Positions 52,781 to 60,470 of a stretch of 64,000 bases of DNA are shown here, one piece after another (within the stretch, counting starts at the first letter, position 1; every line of letters starts with the position of its first letter). The translations under genes were made by a program, and so were the position numbers. The notes under the pieces are model-generated. The model searched no databases, was not told the origin of the DNA, and saw only the letters and a program-made list of their open reading frames with translations. Source of the stretch: Bradyrhizobium sp. AZCC 2262 (GTDB lineage Bacteria > Pseudomonadota > Alphaproteobacteria > Rhizobiales > Xanthobacteraceae); assembly GCF_036924535.1 (NCBI RefSeq), contig NZ_JAZHRT010000001.1:868001-932000 (forward strand), written 5' to 3'.

Positions 52781-53767
52781 GTGGGACAGATGCTGAAAGC
52801 CGCGGCCGCCTTGACGGCCATGATCGCAAGCACCCCGGCGCTTGCCGCCTGGGAGCCGACCAAGCCGGTCGAAATCGTGGTCGCAGCCGGCGCGGGCGGT
52901 GCGTCCGACCAGATGGCGCGGATGATGCAGGCGGCCATTCAGAAGAACAATCTGATGAAGCAGCCGATGGTTGTATCGCTCAAGGGCGGGGCATCGGGCG
53001 CCGAGGCGCTGATGTACATGAAGTCCAGCGACGGAGATCCCAACAAGGTCCTGATCGCCTATTCGCTGATTTACATGCTGCCGCTGTCGGCCAAGATCCC
53101 CTTCAACTGGCGTGACCTGACGCCGGTGTCTGTCGTCGCGATGGACCAGTTCGTGTTGTGGGATAACGCCGAGGGCCCCAAGACGGTGAAGGACTTCATC
53201 GCCGCCGCCAAGGCCGCGAGTTCGCCGTTCAAGATGGGCGGCACCGGCTCCAAGCGTGAGGATCACGTGCTGACCGTGTTCATGGAGCAGAAGACCGGCG
53301 CGAAATTCTCCTATCTGCCGTACAAGTCGGGCGGCGAGGCCGCGACGCAGCTCGTCGGCAAGCACACCGAGGCCAACGTCAACAATCCATCCGAAAATCT
53401 CGAGGTCTGGCGCGCCGGCCAGGTGCGCGCGCTCTGCGTGTTCGACAAGGAGAGAATTTCCTACACCACCAAGGTGACGGAAACGCAGTCCTGGAACGAC
53501 ATCCCGACCTGCAAGGAAGAAGGTCTCGACGTGCAGTATCTGATGCTGCGCGCGATGTTCCTGCCCGGCAAGGTGACGCCGGAACAACAGGCGTTCTACG
53601 TCGACCTGTTCCAGAAAGTGACGCAGACGGCGGAGTACAAGGACTATATGGAGAAGCAGGCGCTCAAGCCGATCTTCCTTACCGGCAAGGACATGCTGAA
53701 ATTCCTCGAAGAGGACGACAAGCTCAACGCCTCGCTGATGATCGAAGCGGGCTTCGTCGCGAAATAG
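52781..53767 (+). CDS. Tripartite transporter receptor (TctC/Bug family, copy 2)
   Basis: The 328-residue precursor begins at GTG (MGQMLKAAAALTAMIASTPA) with GGGAAGA upstream; an in-frame ATG at 52790 is an alternative. The mature sequence WEPTKPVEIVVAAGAGGASD is shared with copy 1, and the C-terminal halves are nearly identical (identical DNA at 53405-53478). Its membrane partners, copy 2 of TctB and TctA, start only at 56599 because three methionine-salvage genes lie between. It may therefore use the copy 1 permease. Confidence 0.9.
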   Translation: MGQMLKAAAALTAMIASTPALAAWEPTKPVEIVVAAGAGGASDQMARMMQAAIQKNNLMKQPMVVSLKGGASGAEALMYMKSSDGDPNKVLIAYSLIYMLPLSAKIPFNWRDLTPVSVVAMDQFVLWDNAEGPKTVKDFIAAAKAASSPFKMGGTGSKREDHVLTVFMEQKTGAKFSYLPYKSGGEAATQLVGKHTEANVNNPSENLEVWRAGQVRALCVFDKERISYTTKVTETQSWNDIPTCKEEGLDVQYLMLRAMFLPGKVTPEQQAFYVDLFQKVTQTAEYKDYMEKQALKPIFLTGKDMLKFLEEDDKLNASLMIEAGFVAK

Positions 53768-53775
53768 GCCGAACG

Positions 53776-54426
53776 TTATTTGTCGGCAGGACCGTATCCT
53801 GCGATCCTGCCGAGAACGTTTTCGATCTCCGCCTTCGGCAGCAGTCGCGGCGTCCCAATCTGCAGGCAGCCGTGATATTGCCGGGCCAGCGTTTCGACTT
53901 CGACGGCAAGCCACATCGCTTTCGAAAGCGATGCGCCGACCGCAATCATGCCATGGTGTTCCAGCAGGCACGCCAGCCGGCCTTCGAGCGCGCGCACGGC
54001 GTGCTCCGAAAGCTCCTGCGTGCCGAAGGTCGCGTACGGCGCGACACGGATGGTGTCGCCGCCGGCACACGCGATCATGTAATGGATCGGCGGAATTTCG
54101 AGGCCCATGATGGCGAGGATCGTCGAATAGGGCGGGTGGGCATGAACCACCGCATTGATTTCGGGCCGGGCCTTGAGGATGTCGAGGTGAAACCGCCACT
54201 CGCTCGACGGTTGCTGGGCGGCATTGTGCGAGCCGTCCATGCGCATGAACACGATCTGCTCGGGCTGCATCGCTTCGTAAGGCGTGCTGGTCGGCGTGAT
54301 CAGCAGTCCCTCGCCATGGCGCAGGCTGATATTTCCAGATGTCCCCTGGTTGATGCCGAGCGCATTCATGCTGCGGCAGGCATCGATGATCGATTGGCGC
54401 TTTTCCCGGTCCTTCGTGTTCCGCAT
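53776..54426 (-). CDS. Class II aldolase (probable Ald2-type aldolase of the MTA-DHAP shunt)
   Basis: The 216-residue protein is a class II aldolase/adducin-fold enzyme. The zinc His pair is VVHAHPPYST with a later HHGMIAVG. The segment PSSEWRFHLDILKARPEI closely resembles L-fuculose-phosphate aldolase around its catalytic Glu, which favours aldolase over MtnB-type dehydratase activity. It is divergent (91 nt) from mtnP and mtnA, the same gene set as the bacterial shunt in which Ald2 cleaves 5-methylthioribulose-1-phosphate or 5-deoxyribulose-1-phosphate to DHAP and an aldehyde. The start ATG 54426 fits the family length. Confidence 0.8.
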   Translation of the reverse strand: MRNTKDREKRQSIIDACRSMNALGINQGTSGNISLRHGEGLLITPTSTPYEAMQPEQIVFMRMDGSHNAAQQPSSEWRFHLDILKARPEINAVVHAHPPYSTILAIMGLEIPPIHYMIACAGGDTIRVAPYATFGTQELSEHAVRALEGRLACLLEHHGMIAVGASLSKAMWLAVEVETLARQYHGCLQIGTPRLLPKAEIENVLGRIAGYGPADK

Positions 54427-54517
54427 TTGGAGACCCCTTGCAACCGCGCGACAATGCTTGATTATTGCGCCGCAGTATAGTCGAACATCTTGCGTGAAAT
54501 CCTGACTGGGAGAAGTC

Positions 54518-55393
54518 ATGACGCGTGCCGTGCTTGGCATCATCGGCGGATCCGGCATCTACGACCTGCCGGGGCTGGAGGACGTCCGCGAGGAGACCAT
54601 CGAGAGCCCTTGGGGCGAGCCGTCCGCAGCCCTGTCGCGCGGCGTCATCGGAGGCTTGCCGATCGTGTTCCTGCCGCGCCACGGCAAGGGCCATGTACTC
54701 TCGCCTTCCGACATCAACTACCGCGCCAATATCGACGTGCTGAAGCGGGCCGGAGTCACCGACCTGGTTTCGCTGTCGGCCTGCGGTTCGTTCCGGGAGG
54801 AACTGCCGCCTGGAACCTTCGTGCTGGTCGATCAGTTCGTCGACCGCACCTATCGGCGCGAAAGCTCGTTCTTTGGCAAGGGCTGCGTCGCCCACGTCTC
54901 GATGGCGCATCCGGTATCGCCGCGCCTGCACGTGCATCTGGCGGCGGCCGCCAAGGCCGAGGGCATCGCGGCGGTGCAGGGCGGCACTTATGTGTGCATG
55001 GAAGGTCCGCAGTTCTCCAGCCTCGCCGAGAGCCTGACCTACAAGGCGCAGGGTTATTCGGTGATCGGCATGACCAATATGCCCGAGGCCAAACTCGCCC
55101 GCGAGGCCGAGATCTGTTACGCCAGCGTGGCCATGGTCACCGATTTCGATTGCTGGCATCCCGATCACGACGCGGTCACCGTGCAGGACATCATTCGCGT
55201 GCTGAACTCGAATGCCGGCAAGGCCAAGGCGCTCGTCGCACGCCTCGCCAGGGATTTTCCGCGCGAGCATGAGCCTTGTCCCGTTGGATCGGACAAGGCG
55301 CTCGACACCGCCTTGATCACGGCGCCGGAAGCGCGCGATCTCAAGTTGCTCGCCAAGCTCGATGCGGTGGCGGGGAGGGTACTTCGGTCGTGA
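54518..55393 (+). CDS. mtnP: S-methyl-5'-thioadenosine phosphorylase
   Basis: The 291-residue protein has the MTAP signatures: IIGGSGIYDLPGLEDV, FLPRHGKGH, the NYRANID segment, ACGSFREELPPG, CMEGPQFSSLAES and MTNMPEAKLAREAEICYASV. It splits methylthioadenosine (or 5'-deoxyadenosine) with phosphate to adenine and the ribose-1-phosphate. The NMPE and DFDCWH segments fit the MTA-type rather than the purine-nucleoside type. It is followed after 41 nt by mtnA and lies divergent from the aldolase. Confidence 0.94.
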   Translation: MTRAVLGIIGGSGIYDLPGLEDVREETIESPWGEPSAALSRGVIGGLPIVFLPRHGKGHVLSPSDINYRANIDVLKRAGVTDLVSLSACGSFREELPPGTFVLVDQFVDRTYRRESSFFGKGCVAHVSMAHPVSPRLHVHLAAAAKAEGIAAVQGGTYVCMEGPQFSSLAESLTYKAQGYSVIGMTNMPEAKLAREAEICYASVAMVTDFDCWHPDHDAVTVQDIIRVLNSNAGKAKALVARLARDFPREHEPCPVGSDKALDTALITAPEARDLKLLAKLDAVAGRVLRS

Positions 55394-55434
55394 GGATGTC
55401 TTCCAGCGGGCGCGCGACGCGAAGGGCGTAGAAC

Positions 55435-56538
55435 ATGAAGGTCGACGGCCGGCATTTTCGCAGCATCTGGCTCGAGGAGGACGGCCGGACGGTCGGCGCG
55501 ATCGATCAGCGGCGGTTGCCGCATGAATTCGTGGTGGCGCGTATCGCAAGCGCTGCTGATGCGACCGAAGCGATCCGCTCCATGCTGGTGCGCGGCGCGC
55601 CGCTGATCGGCGCGACCGCGGCTTTTGGTGTGGCGCTTGCCATGCGTGCCGATGCTTCCGATGCGGCGCTCGATCGCGCCTATGCCATGCTGCTGGCGGC
55701 GCGGCCGACGGCGATCAACCTGAAATGGGCGCTCGACGAGATGGCGCGCATCCTCCGGCCGTTGTCGGCATCGGATCGGGTCGCGGCAGCTTACCGGCGC
55801 GCGGGCGAAATCGCCGAGGAGGACGTCGCGATCAACCAGGGGATCGGCCGGCATGGCCTGGCGCTGATCGAGCAGATCGCAGCGAGGAAGCGGCCCGGCG
55901 AGCCGGTCAACGTCCTGACCCATTGCAACGCCGGCTGGCTTGCCACGGTAGACTGGGGCACCGCGACGGCGCCGATCTACCTCGCGCATGATCGCGGCCT
56001 GAAGGTTCATGTCTGGGTCGACGAGACCCGGCCGCGCAATCAGGGCGCTTCGCTCACGGCGTGGGAACTCGGCCACCACGGCGTGCCGCACACGGTGATC
56101 CCTGACAACACCGGCGGCCATCTGATGCAGCACCGCATGGTCGATCTCGCGATCGTCGGCACCGACCGGGTGGCCGCCAATGGCGACGTCTGCAACAAGA
56201 TCGGCACCTACCTGAAGGCGCTCGCCGCACACGATAATGGCGTGCCGTTCTATGTTGCACTCCCGTCGCCGACCATCGACTTTAGTATCGATGACGGCAT
56301 CAGGCAGATTCCGATCGAGCAGCGCAGCGCCGACGAAGTGGCGACCATGACCGGCCGCACCACCGATGGGCGCGTCGAGACCGTGCGCGTGGTCCCCGAC
56401 GGCTCGCCAGTGGCCAACTACGCCTTCGACGTCACGCCGGCACGGCTGGTGACGGGATTGATCACCGAACGCGGCCTGCTTCGTCCCGAGCGTGCTGCAC
56501 TTGCGAGCGCATTCCCGGAGCGCAGCGCGGGACATTGA
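55435..56538 (+). CDS. mtnA: S-methyl-5-thioribose-1-phosphate isomerase
   Basis: The 367-residue protein shows the eIF2B-like isomerase motifs: [18 protein letters not shown], the catalytic Cys in [36 protein letters not shown] and the catalytic Asp in [19 protein letters not shown]. It converts 5-methylthioribose-1-phosphate to the ribulose-1-phosphate, the substrate of the neighbouring aldolase. MtnB, MtnC, MtnD and MtnE are absent here, so the full methionine salvage pathway is not encoded in this window. Confidence 0.95.
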   Translation: MKVDGRHFRSIWLEEDGRTVGAIDQRRLPHEFVVARIASAADATEAIRSMLVRGAPLIGATAAFGVALAMRADASDAALDRAYAMLLAARPTAINLKWALDEMARILRPLSASDRVAAAYRRAGEIAEEDVAINQGIGRHGLALIEQIAARKRPGEPVNVLTHCNAGWLATVDWGTATAPIYLAHDRGLKVHVWVDETRPRNQGASLTAWELGHHGVPHTVIPDNTGGHLMQHRMVDLAIVGTDRVAANGDVCNKIGTYLKALAAHDNGVPFYVALPSPTIDFSIDDGIRQIPIEQRSADEVATMTGRTTDGRVETVRVVPDGSPVANYAFDVTPARLVTGLITERGLLRPERAALASAFPERSAGH

Positions 56539-56598
56539 CGCCGGCGACGTCGGCACGTATCCCCGTTCAGGTCTGTCGTATCGGGGTTCACCGTCTCC

Positions 56599-57141
56599 AT
56601 GTCCAATACCGACATCGAAATCGTCGTTGAAGATCCGACTGCGCCCGAGGCCGATTCGCCTGCAGTAACCAGCGTTCGCGCGGTCGACGTGATAGTCTCC
56701 CTGCTGTTGCTCGCGCTCGCGGTGACGCTCGGATACGACAACTGGCGTACCGGCGCGGGCTGGGAATCGACCGGCCCGCAGGCCGGCTATTTTCCGTTCT
56801 ATCTCTCGGTCATCCTCGCCGGCGCCAGCCTTTATGGCCTCGTCGCGGCGTTCCTGTCGCGCAAGAAGGCTACCGAGGTCTTCGTGACGCGGGCGCAGCT
56901 TCGCCGCGTGATGGCGGTATTCGTGCCGACGCTGCTGTTCTGCCTCGCCATGCAGTTCCTCGGGCTCTATGTCGCAAGCTTCGTGCTGATTGCGGGTTTC
57001 ATGCGAGTGGTCGGCAAGATCGCGTGGTGGAAGTCGTTGCTCACCGCCTTCGTGTTCACCGCCGTGATGTTCGTGACCTTCGACATCGCCTTCGACGTCA
57101 TCATGCCAAAGGGTCCGCTCGAAGCGGCCCTCGGCCGCTAG
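56599..57141 (+). CDS. Tripartite transporter small permease (TctB type, copy 2)
   Basis: The 180-residue protein is almost identical to copy 1 (47417) throughout, with only scattered substitutions (for example VVEDPTAPEADSPAVTSVRA in the N-terminal part). It follows mtnA after 60 nt on the same strand. In copy 1 TctA starts 10 nt downstream; here a 119-bp palindromic repeat separates the two genes. Confidence 0.88.
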   Translation: MSNTDIEIVVEDPTAPEADSPAVTSVRAVDVIVSLLLLALAVTLGYDNWRTGAGWESTGPQAGYFPFYLSVILAGASLYGLVAAFLSRKKATEVFVTRAQLRRVMAVFVPTLLFCLAMQFLGLYVASFVLIAGFMRVVGKIAWWKSLLTAFVFTAVMFVTFDIAFDVIMPKGPLEAALGR

Positions 57142-57162
57142 CGGACCTGGTATGACTCGTTC

Positions 57163-57281
57163 CGTCATTGCGAGGAGCCAACGGGTCCGGCCTTCGGCCG
57201 GCCCGATGATAAACTCCGCGACGAAGCAATCCATTCTTGCTTTGCTGCACCATGGATTGCTTCGCTTCGCTCGCAATGACG
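57163..57281. repeat. Palindromic intergenic repeat element (119 bp)
   Basis: The ends are perfect inverted repeats (CGTCATTGCGAG at 57163-57174, CTCGCAATGACG at 57270-57281). A second pair lies inside (GAAGCAATCCAT at 57223-57234 and ATGGATTGCTTC at 57252-57263), plus a CCGGCC/GGCCGG hairpin near 57188-57202. The CGTCATTGCGAG...GAAGCAATCCA pattern is a repeated intergenic family I recall from Bradyrhizobium and Rhodopseudomonas genomes. Its insertion explains the 174-nt gap between tctB and tctA in copy 2 versus 10 nt in copy 1. Confidence 0.8.
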
Positions 57282-57315
57282 AACTGCTTGGGATTAACTG
57301 ATGGAAGCCCCGTAA

Positions 57316-58170
57316 ATGGAAGCTTTGGGCCTCTTGATGCACGGCTTCGCCGTGTTGCTGACGTGGAAGACGCTGTTCTTGATGATCCTCGGGCTTGTGC
57401 TCGGCATCTTCGTCGGCGTGCTGCCGGGCCTCGGCGGACCCAACGGCGTGGCGATCCTGCTGCCGCTGACGTTCACGATGGACCCGACCTCGGCGATCGT
57501 GATGCTGTCGTGCATCTACTGGGGCGCGCTGTTCGGTGGCGCCATCACCTCGATCCTGTTCAACATCCCCGGCGAAGCCTGGTCGGTCGCGACCACCTTC
57601 GACGGCTATCCGATGGCGCAGCAGGGCAGGGCGGCGGAAGCGCTGACCGCGGCGTTTACCTCGTCGTTCATCGGCTCGCTGGTCGCGGTGATGCTGATCA
57701 CCTTTCTGGCGCCGATGATCTCGTCGTTCGCGCTGAAATTCGGGCCGCCCGAATTCTTCGCGGTGTATCTCCTGACCTTCTGCTCGTTCGTCGGGCTCGG
57801 CCGCGAGGCCAAGCACAAGACGGTCATTTCGATGTCGCTCGGCCTCCTTCTCGCGGGCATCGGCATGGACACCGTGTCCGGCCAGCTGCGCATGACCTTC
57901 GGCTCGGCGGAACTGCTGCGCGGCATCAACTTCCTGGTCGCCGTGATCGGCCTGTTCGGCATCAGCGAGATCCTCTTGACCATGGAAGAGCGCCTGGCGC
58001 TGCGCGGCCATGCCGCCGGCATCTCGCTGCGCGTGGTCGTAATTCGATTTCTGGCGCAGTGGGGCTGGTGTCCTGGAGCCGAGTGCGACCTCAGTCAGAA
58101 ATGCAGGATAGGTAGAGCCGTCAAACCAGGGCGATGGGCTATGAACCGTGAGCTGGGGTCGACGGCATGA
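57316..58170 (+). pseudogene. Truncated TctA-type large permease (copy 2)
   Basis: The first 240 residues match copy 1 (47970) almost exactly, including 140 identical bases (57397-57536 and 48051-48190). Homology stops after base 58037, within AAGISLRVV. The remaining 44 codons are unrelated, and the second glycine-rich loop and the C-terminal half of the permease are missing. The tail overlaps the end of the convergent radical-SAM gene. The product is very unlikely to work as a permease. Confidence 0.88.
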
Positions 58171-59365
58171 GCTCACGCTCCAACTGGGTGCTCGGCAACG
58201 TGTCTCGCACGTTGATGCGTTCCCCACCTGGCTTGCTGACGTAAAGATGGCTCTCCAGCACGGATTGCATGTTCTCAAACATCGAATAGAGATCGTCGCA
58301 ATAGACCGATGGATTGTCGTAACCGTTTTTCCTGGAAAAACGATGGGGAAGATAGCCTCCGCCGCAGGCGTTCATGAATTTGCACTGTCGGCACTTCTCG
58401 CAAAGATGGATTGAAGCATCGCGTGCGGCTTTCCAGCGATGCTCGTTCCTGACTTCGTCGATGGCATGATCGAAGATGTTGAATTTGGTCTGTGTGAAGC
58501 CGTCGCCTGCGATCCGCAACACATCGTGAGCCTCGACGGTACCATCGGTCATGATGGTGCAAAGTTCGATGGCCTTGTGGCCTACGCCCTCGGTGGGCGA
58601 ATTGTTGCCAAGCAGGGCAGTGATCATGTCGGAAATGATCCGGATATTGGCTGTCGGTGCACTGCGATTGGCGGCCAGCCACAAGTCGAACAGACCGTTG
58701 TAAAACGAGGCAATGGATGGCGGCTTCTCATCCACCGTCGCATCGGGGATCATGATGTCATAGTTTGAAACCCCGCACGCAGCGAAAAACTCGACGTACT
58801 GCGCCGGCGGGTAGGCGGGATTGCAGACGGCCAAGGCGCTTACGCCAATATCGCGTGATACCAGCATGCGGGCGGCGCGTTCCACCGCGGCGTGGGTACC
58901 CGTGCCCTGAAACGTGCGGCGGTGAATGTCGTGAATATGCGCCGGTCCATCGAGGCTGATTGCAACCGCGATGTTGCGCGTCTCGAAGCAGTCCAGCCAT
59001 TCACCATCGATCAGCACGCCGTTGGTTGTGACCGCGATGGGTATTTCGCAGCCTGTTCGTGACGAAATGTCCTCACAGGCCTCGGCAAAACGGTGGAAAT
59101 TCTCAACGCCCCACAGCAAGGGCTCGCCGCCGTGCAGAATGATGGGAAAATCGACGAGGGAGTATCTGGCGACATGTTGCTCGATGCGCTGCAGCAGTTG
59201 ATGCAGCACCTCGGCGCTCATCAGCTTCGGCTTATCGTAGACGGACGCGTCGCGGAACCAATAGCAATAGGAGCAATCAATGTTGCATCTCGTTGCCACT
59301 TTGACCAGTAGCTGCGTGATCGGCTGATCTTGAAAGGTGGCGGAATTTGAATCGTCAGCCGACAT
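58139..59365 (-). CDS. Radical SAM/SPASM peptide maturase (cyclophane-forming type)
   Basis: The 408-residue protein has the SAM-cluster motif CNIDCSYCYW at residues 27-36, HGGEPLLWG, and VTTNGVLID/ISLDGPAHIHD as in peptide-modifying and sulfatase-maturase-like enzymes. The C-terminal SPASM part (about residues 325-375) has CEKCRQCKFMNACGGGYLPH followed by RFSRKNGYDNPSVYCDDLY. The GGG-x-x-x-HR...NPSVYC.DL pattern recalls the FxsB/GrrM group, which joins aromatic side chains to a residue two positions later. A repeat-bearing small gene lies 44 nt upstream on the same strand and is its probable substrate. Confidence 0.85.
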   Translation of the reverse strand: MSADDSNSATFQDQPITQLLVKVATRCNIDCSYCYWFRDASVYDKPKLMSAEVLHQLLQRIEQHVARYSLVDFPIILHGGEPLLWGVENFHRFAEACEDISSRTGCEIPIAVTTNGVLIDGEWLDCFETRNIAVAISLDGPAHIHDIHRRTFQGTGTHAAVERAARMLVSRDIGVSALAVCNPAYPPAQYVEFFAACGVSNYDIMIPDATVDEKPPSIASFYNGLFDLWLAANRSAPTANIRIISDMITALLGNNSPTEGVGHKAIELCTIMTDGTVEAHDVLRIAGDGFTQTKFNIFDHAIDEVRNEHRWKAARDASIHLCEKCRQCKFMNACGGGYLPHRFSRKNGYDNPSVYCDDLYSMFENMQSVLESHLYVSKPGGERINVRDTLPSTQLERELMPSTPAHGS

Positions 59366-59409
59366 GCCGGCACCGGGATGGACTTGATGAAACTACTACC
59401 AGCCTTCGA

Positions 59410-59667
59410 CTAGTATCCTCGAATAAATCCCCCTCTGCGGAACGCGCCTGCGCGCGGAGCATACCCGGCCCTGCGAAAGGCGCCGGCACCCGCCCCTTTG
59501 GCAAATGCTCCTCGTCTGAAGGCAACCTCGGTTGCCACTGGGTCGGCACCTTGGCCGCGCAGGTCACTCAGCAACGCGTCGATGCCTTGATGATCGCTCT
59601 GTATGGTCGCGCCTGGCCCGTGCAGTTGCAGGAGGCTCGCCAAAACCTTGAGCGTCGTTATCGCCAT
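59410..59667 (-). CDS. Candidate RiPP precursor peptide with aromatic-Arg-Arg repeats (85 aa)
   Basis: From the ATG at 59667 (AGGAG placed 7 nt upstream; the ATG at 59673 is too close) the product is 85 residues: a leader starting MAITTLKVLASLLQLHG, a helix-prone middle (GIDALLSDLRGQG) and a C-terminal core from about residue 49. The core has three repeats, AFRRGAF (49-55), AFRRAGY (63-69) and AFRRGGF (75-81), and ends IRGY. Aromatic-X-basic triplets (FRR three times, FAK, FIR) are of the type used by three-residue cyclophane-forming enzymes. It ends 44 nt before the radical-SAM gene, same strand. It matches no precursor family I know. Confidence 0.7.
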   Translation of the reverse strand: MAITTLKVLASLLQLHGPGATIQSDHQGIDALLSDLRGQGADPVATEVAFRRGAFAKGAGAGAFRRAGYAPRAGAFRRGGFIRGY

Positions 59668-59795
59668 GATCATGCTCCTCTTTTCGCGACGCAGCCGAGG
59701 GATCGAACGAAAGGCCGGTGTTCAACCGGTTGAGCAGAGGAGGCAGTATGCCTCCGCTTCTGGCGCAACGCAAGCTGCCTTCACCGTCTGCGCTT

Positions 59796-60455
59796 TCAGC
59801 CCGGCCGGAGTCGCTTCGGCAGGCTGAAGGCGAGCCGGTAGAGCGGCAGGTTGTCGATCGCGCCGTGATCCTCGGCGGGAAGTGTCTTGCGCAGATGATG
59901 GATGGCGTCGCGGACCGCGGTCTCGTCGATGCCCTCGATCAGCAGCAGAGCGGCGAAGGAGCCGTCGTTGGCTCGCATGCCTTTCTCGCGGGTCTTGATC
60001 GAGGTCTGCGTGATGTCGGTGAGCAGGACCCGTGCGGCGATGATGCGGTCGAGGCGGGCCAGCTCTGCGACAAGCGCGGCGGCGTCCCAGGACGGCGCGG
60101 CGTCGAGGCGAAGGGGAGCGACGATGCCGCCCTGGCCGGTGCCGGCTGAAGCTGCGATGCGGCCGCCGCCGCGCGCGAAATTGCCGAGCCGGGGCATGAT
60201 GCGCTGCGACCATGGCGTCGGCGTGTTAAGCCGCGCCAGATAGTCCGCACCGCCGACGACGCGTTCATCCTCGAGTTCGTAGAGGATGAAGTAGCGGTTC
60301 ACCGACGCGCCGAGCGCACGAAAGATGCGGCATGCCAGGAAGCCGTTGACGCCGACCCGTTCGGCGGCATGTTCGCGCGTGATCCAGTGCGCCCAGTCGG
60401 TTTCGTCCTGCGGCGCGAGATCGCTCCAGATGGCGAGATAACCGGCTCCCTGCAT
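59796..60455 (-). CDS. Two-domain EthD/dimeric alpha-beta-barrel protein
   Basis: The protein (219 aa from the ATG at 60455, which has GGAG 6 nt upstream; an ATG at 60467 has none) looks like two ferredoxin-like barrels in tandem. The first has YLAIWSDLAPQDETDWAHWI, REHAAERVGVNGFLACRIFR and YLARLNTPTPWSQRIMPRLG, as in EthD-like proteins. The second spans about residues 110-205. Such proteins are often found with catabolic enzymes; function unknown. It follows the dehydroquinase-like gene in a TRAP operon. Confidence 0.7.
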   Translation of the reverse strand: MQGAGYLAIWSDLAPQDETDWAHWITREHAAERVGVNGFLACRIFRALGASVNRYFILYELEDERVVGGADYLARLNTPTPWSQRIMPRLGNFARGGGRIAASAGTGQGGIVAPLRLDAAPSWDAAALVAELARLDRIIAARVLLTDITQTSIKTREKGMRANDGSFAALLLIEGIDETAVRDAIHHLRKTLPAEDHGAIDNLPLYRLAFSLPKRLRPG

Positions 60456-60470
60456 GTCAGGCTCCATCCG

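Noticed and set aside
52745..55549. Minus-strand open frame of about 930 codons
   Set aside because: Antisense to the Bug receptor and mtnP and out of frame with the aldolase; no motifs.
55165..58278. Very long open frame (over 1000 codons) on the minus strand
   Set aside because: It is antisense to mtnA, tctB and tctA, is Arg/His/Asp-rich without domains, and spans a repeat element. It is a codon-bias shadow of GC-rich genes.
59715..59755. Two small hairpins upstream of the precursor gene (CCGGT/ACCGG and GGAGGC/GCCTCC)
   Set aside because: Short stems with no U-tract. I could not support a terminator, riboswitch or attenuator.
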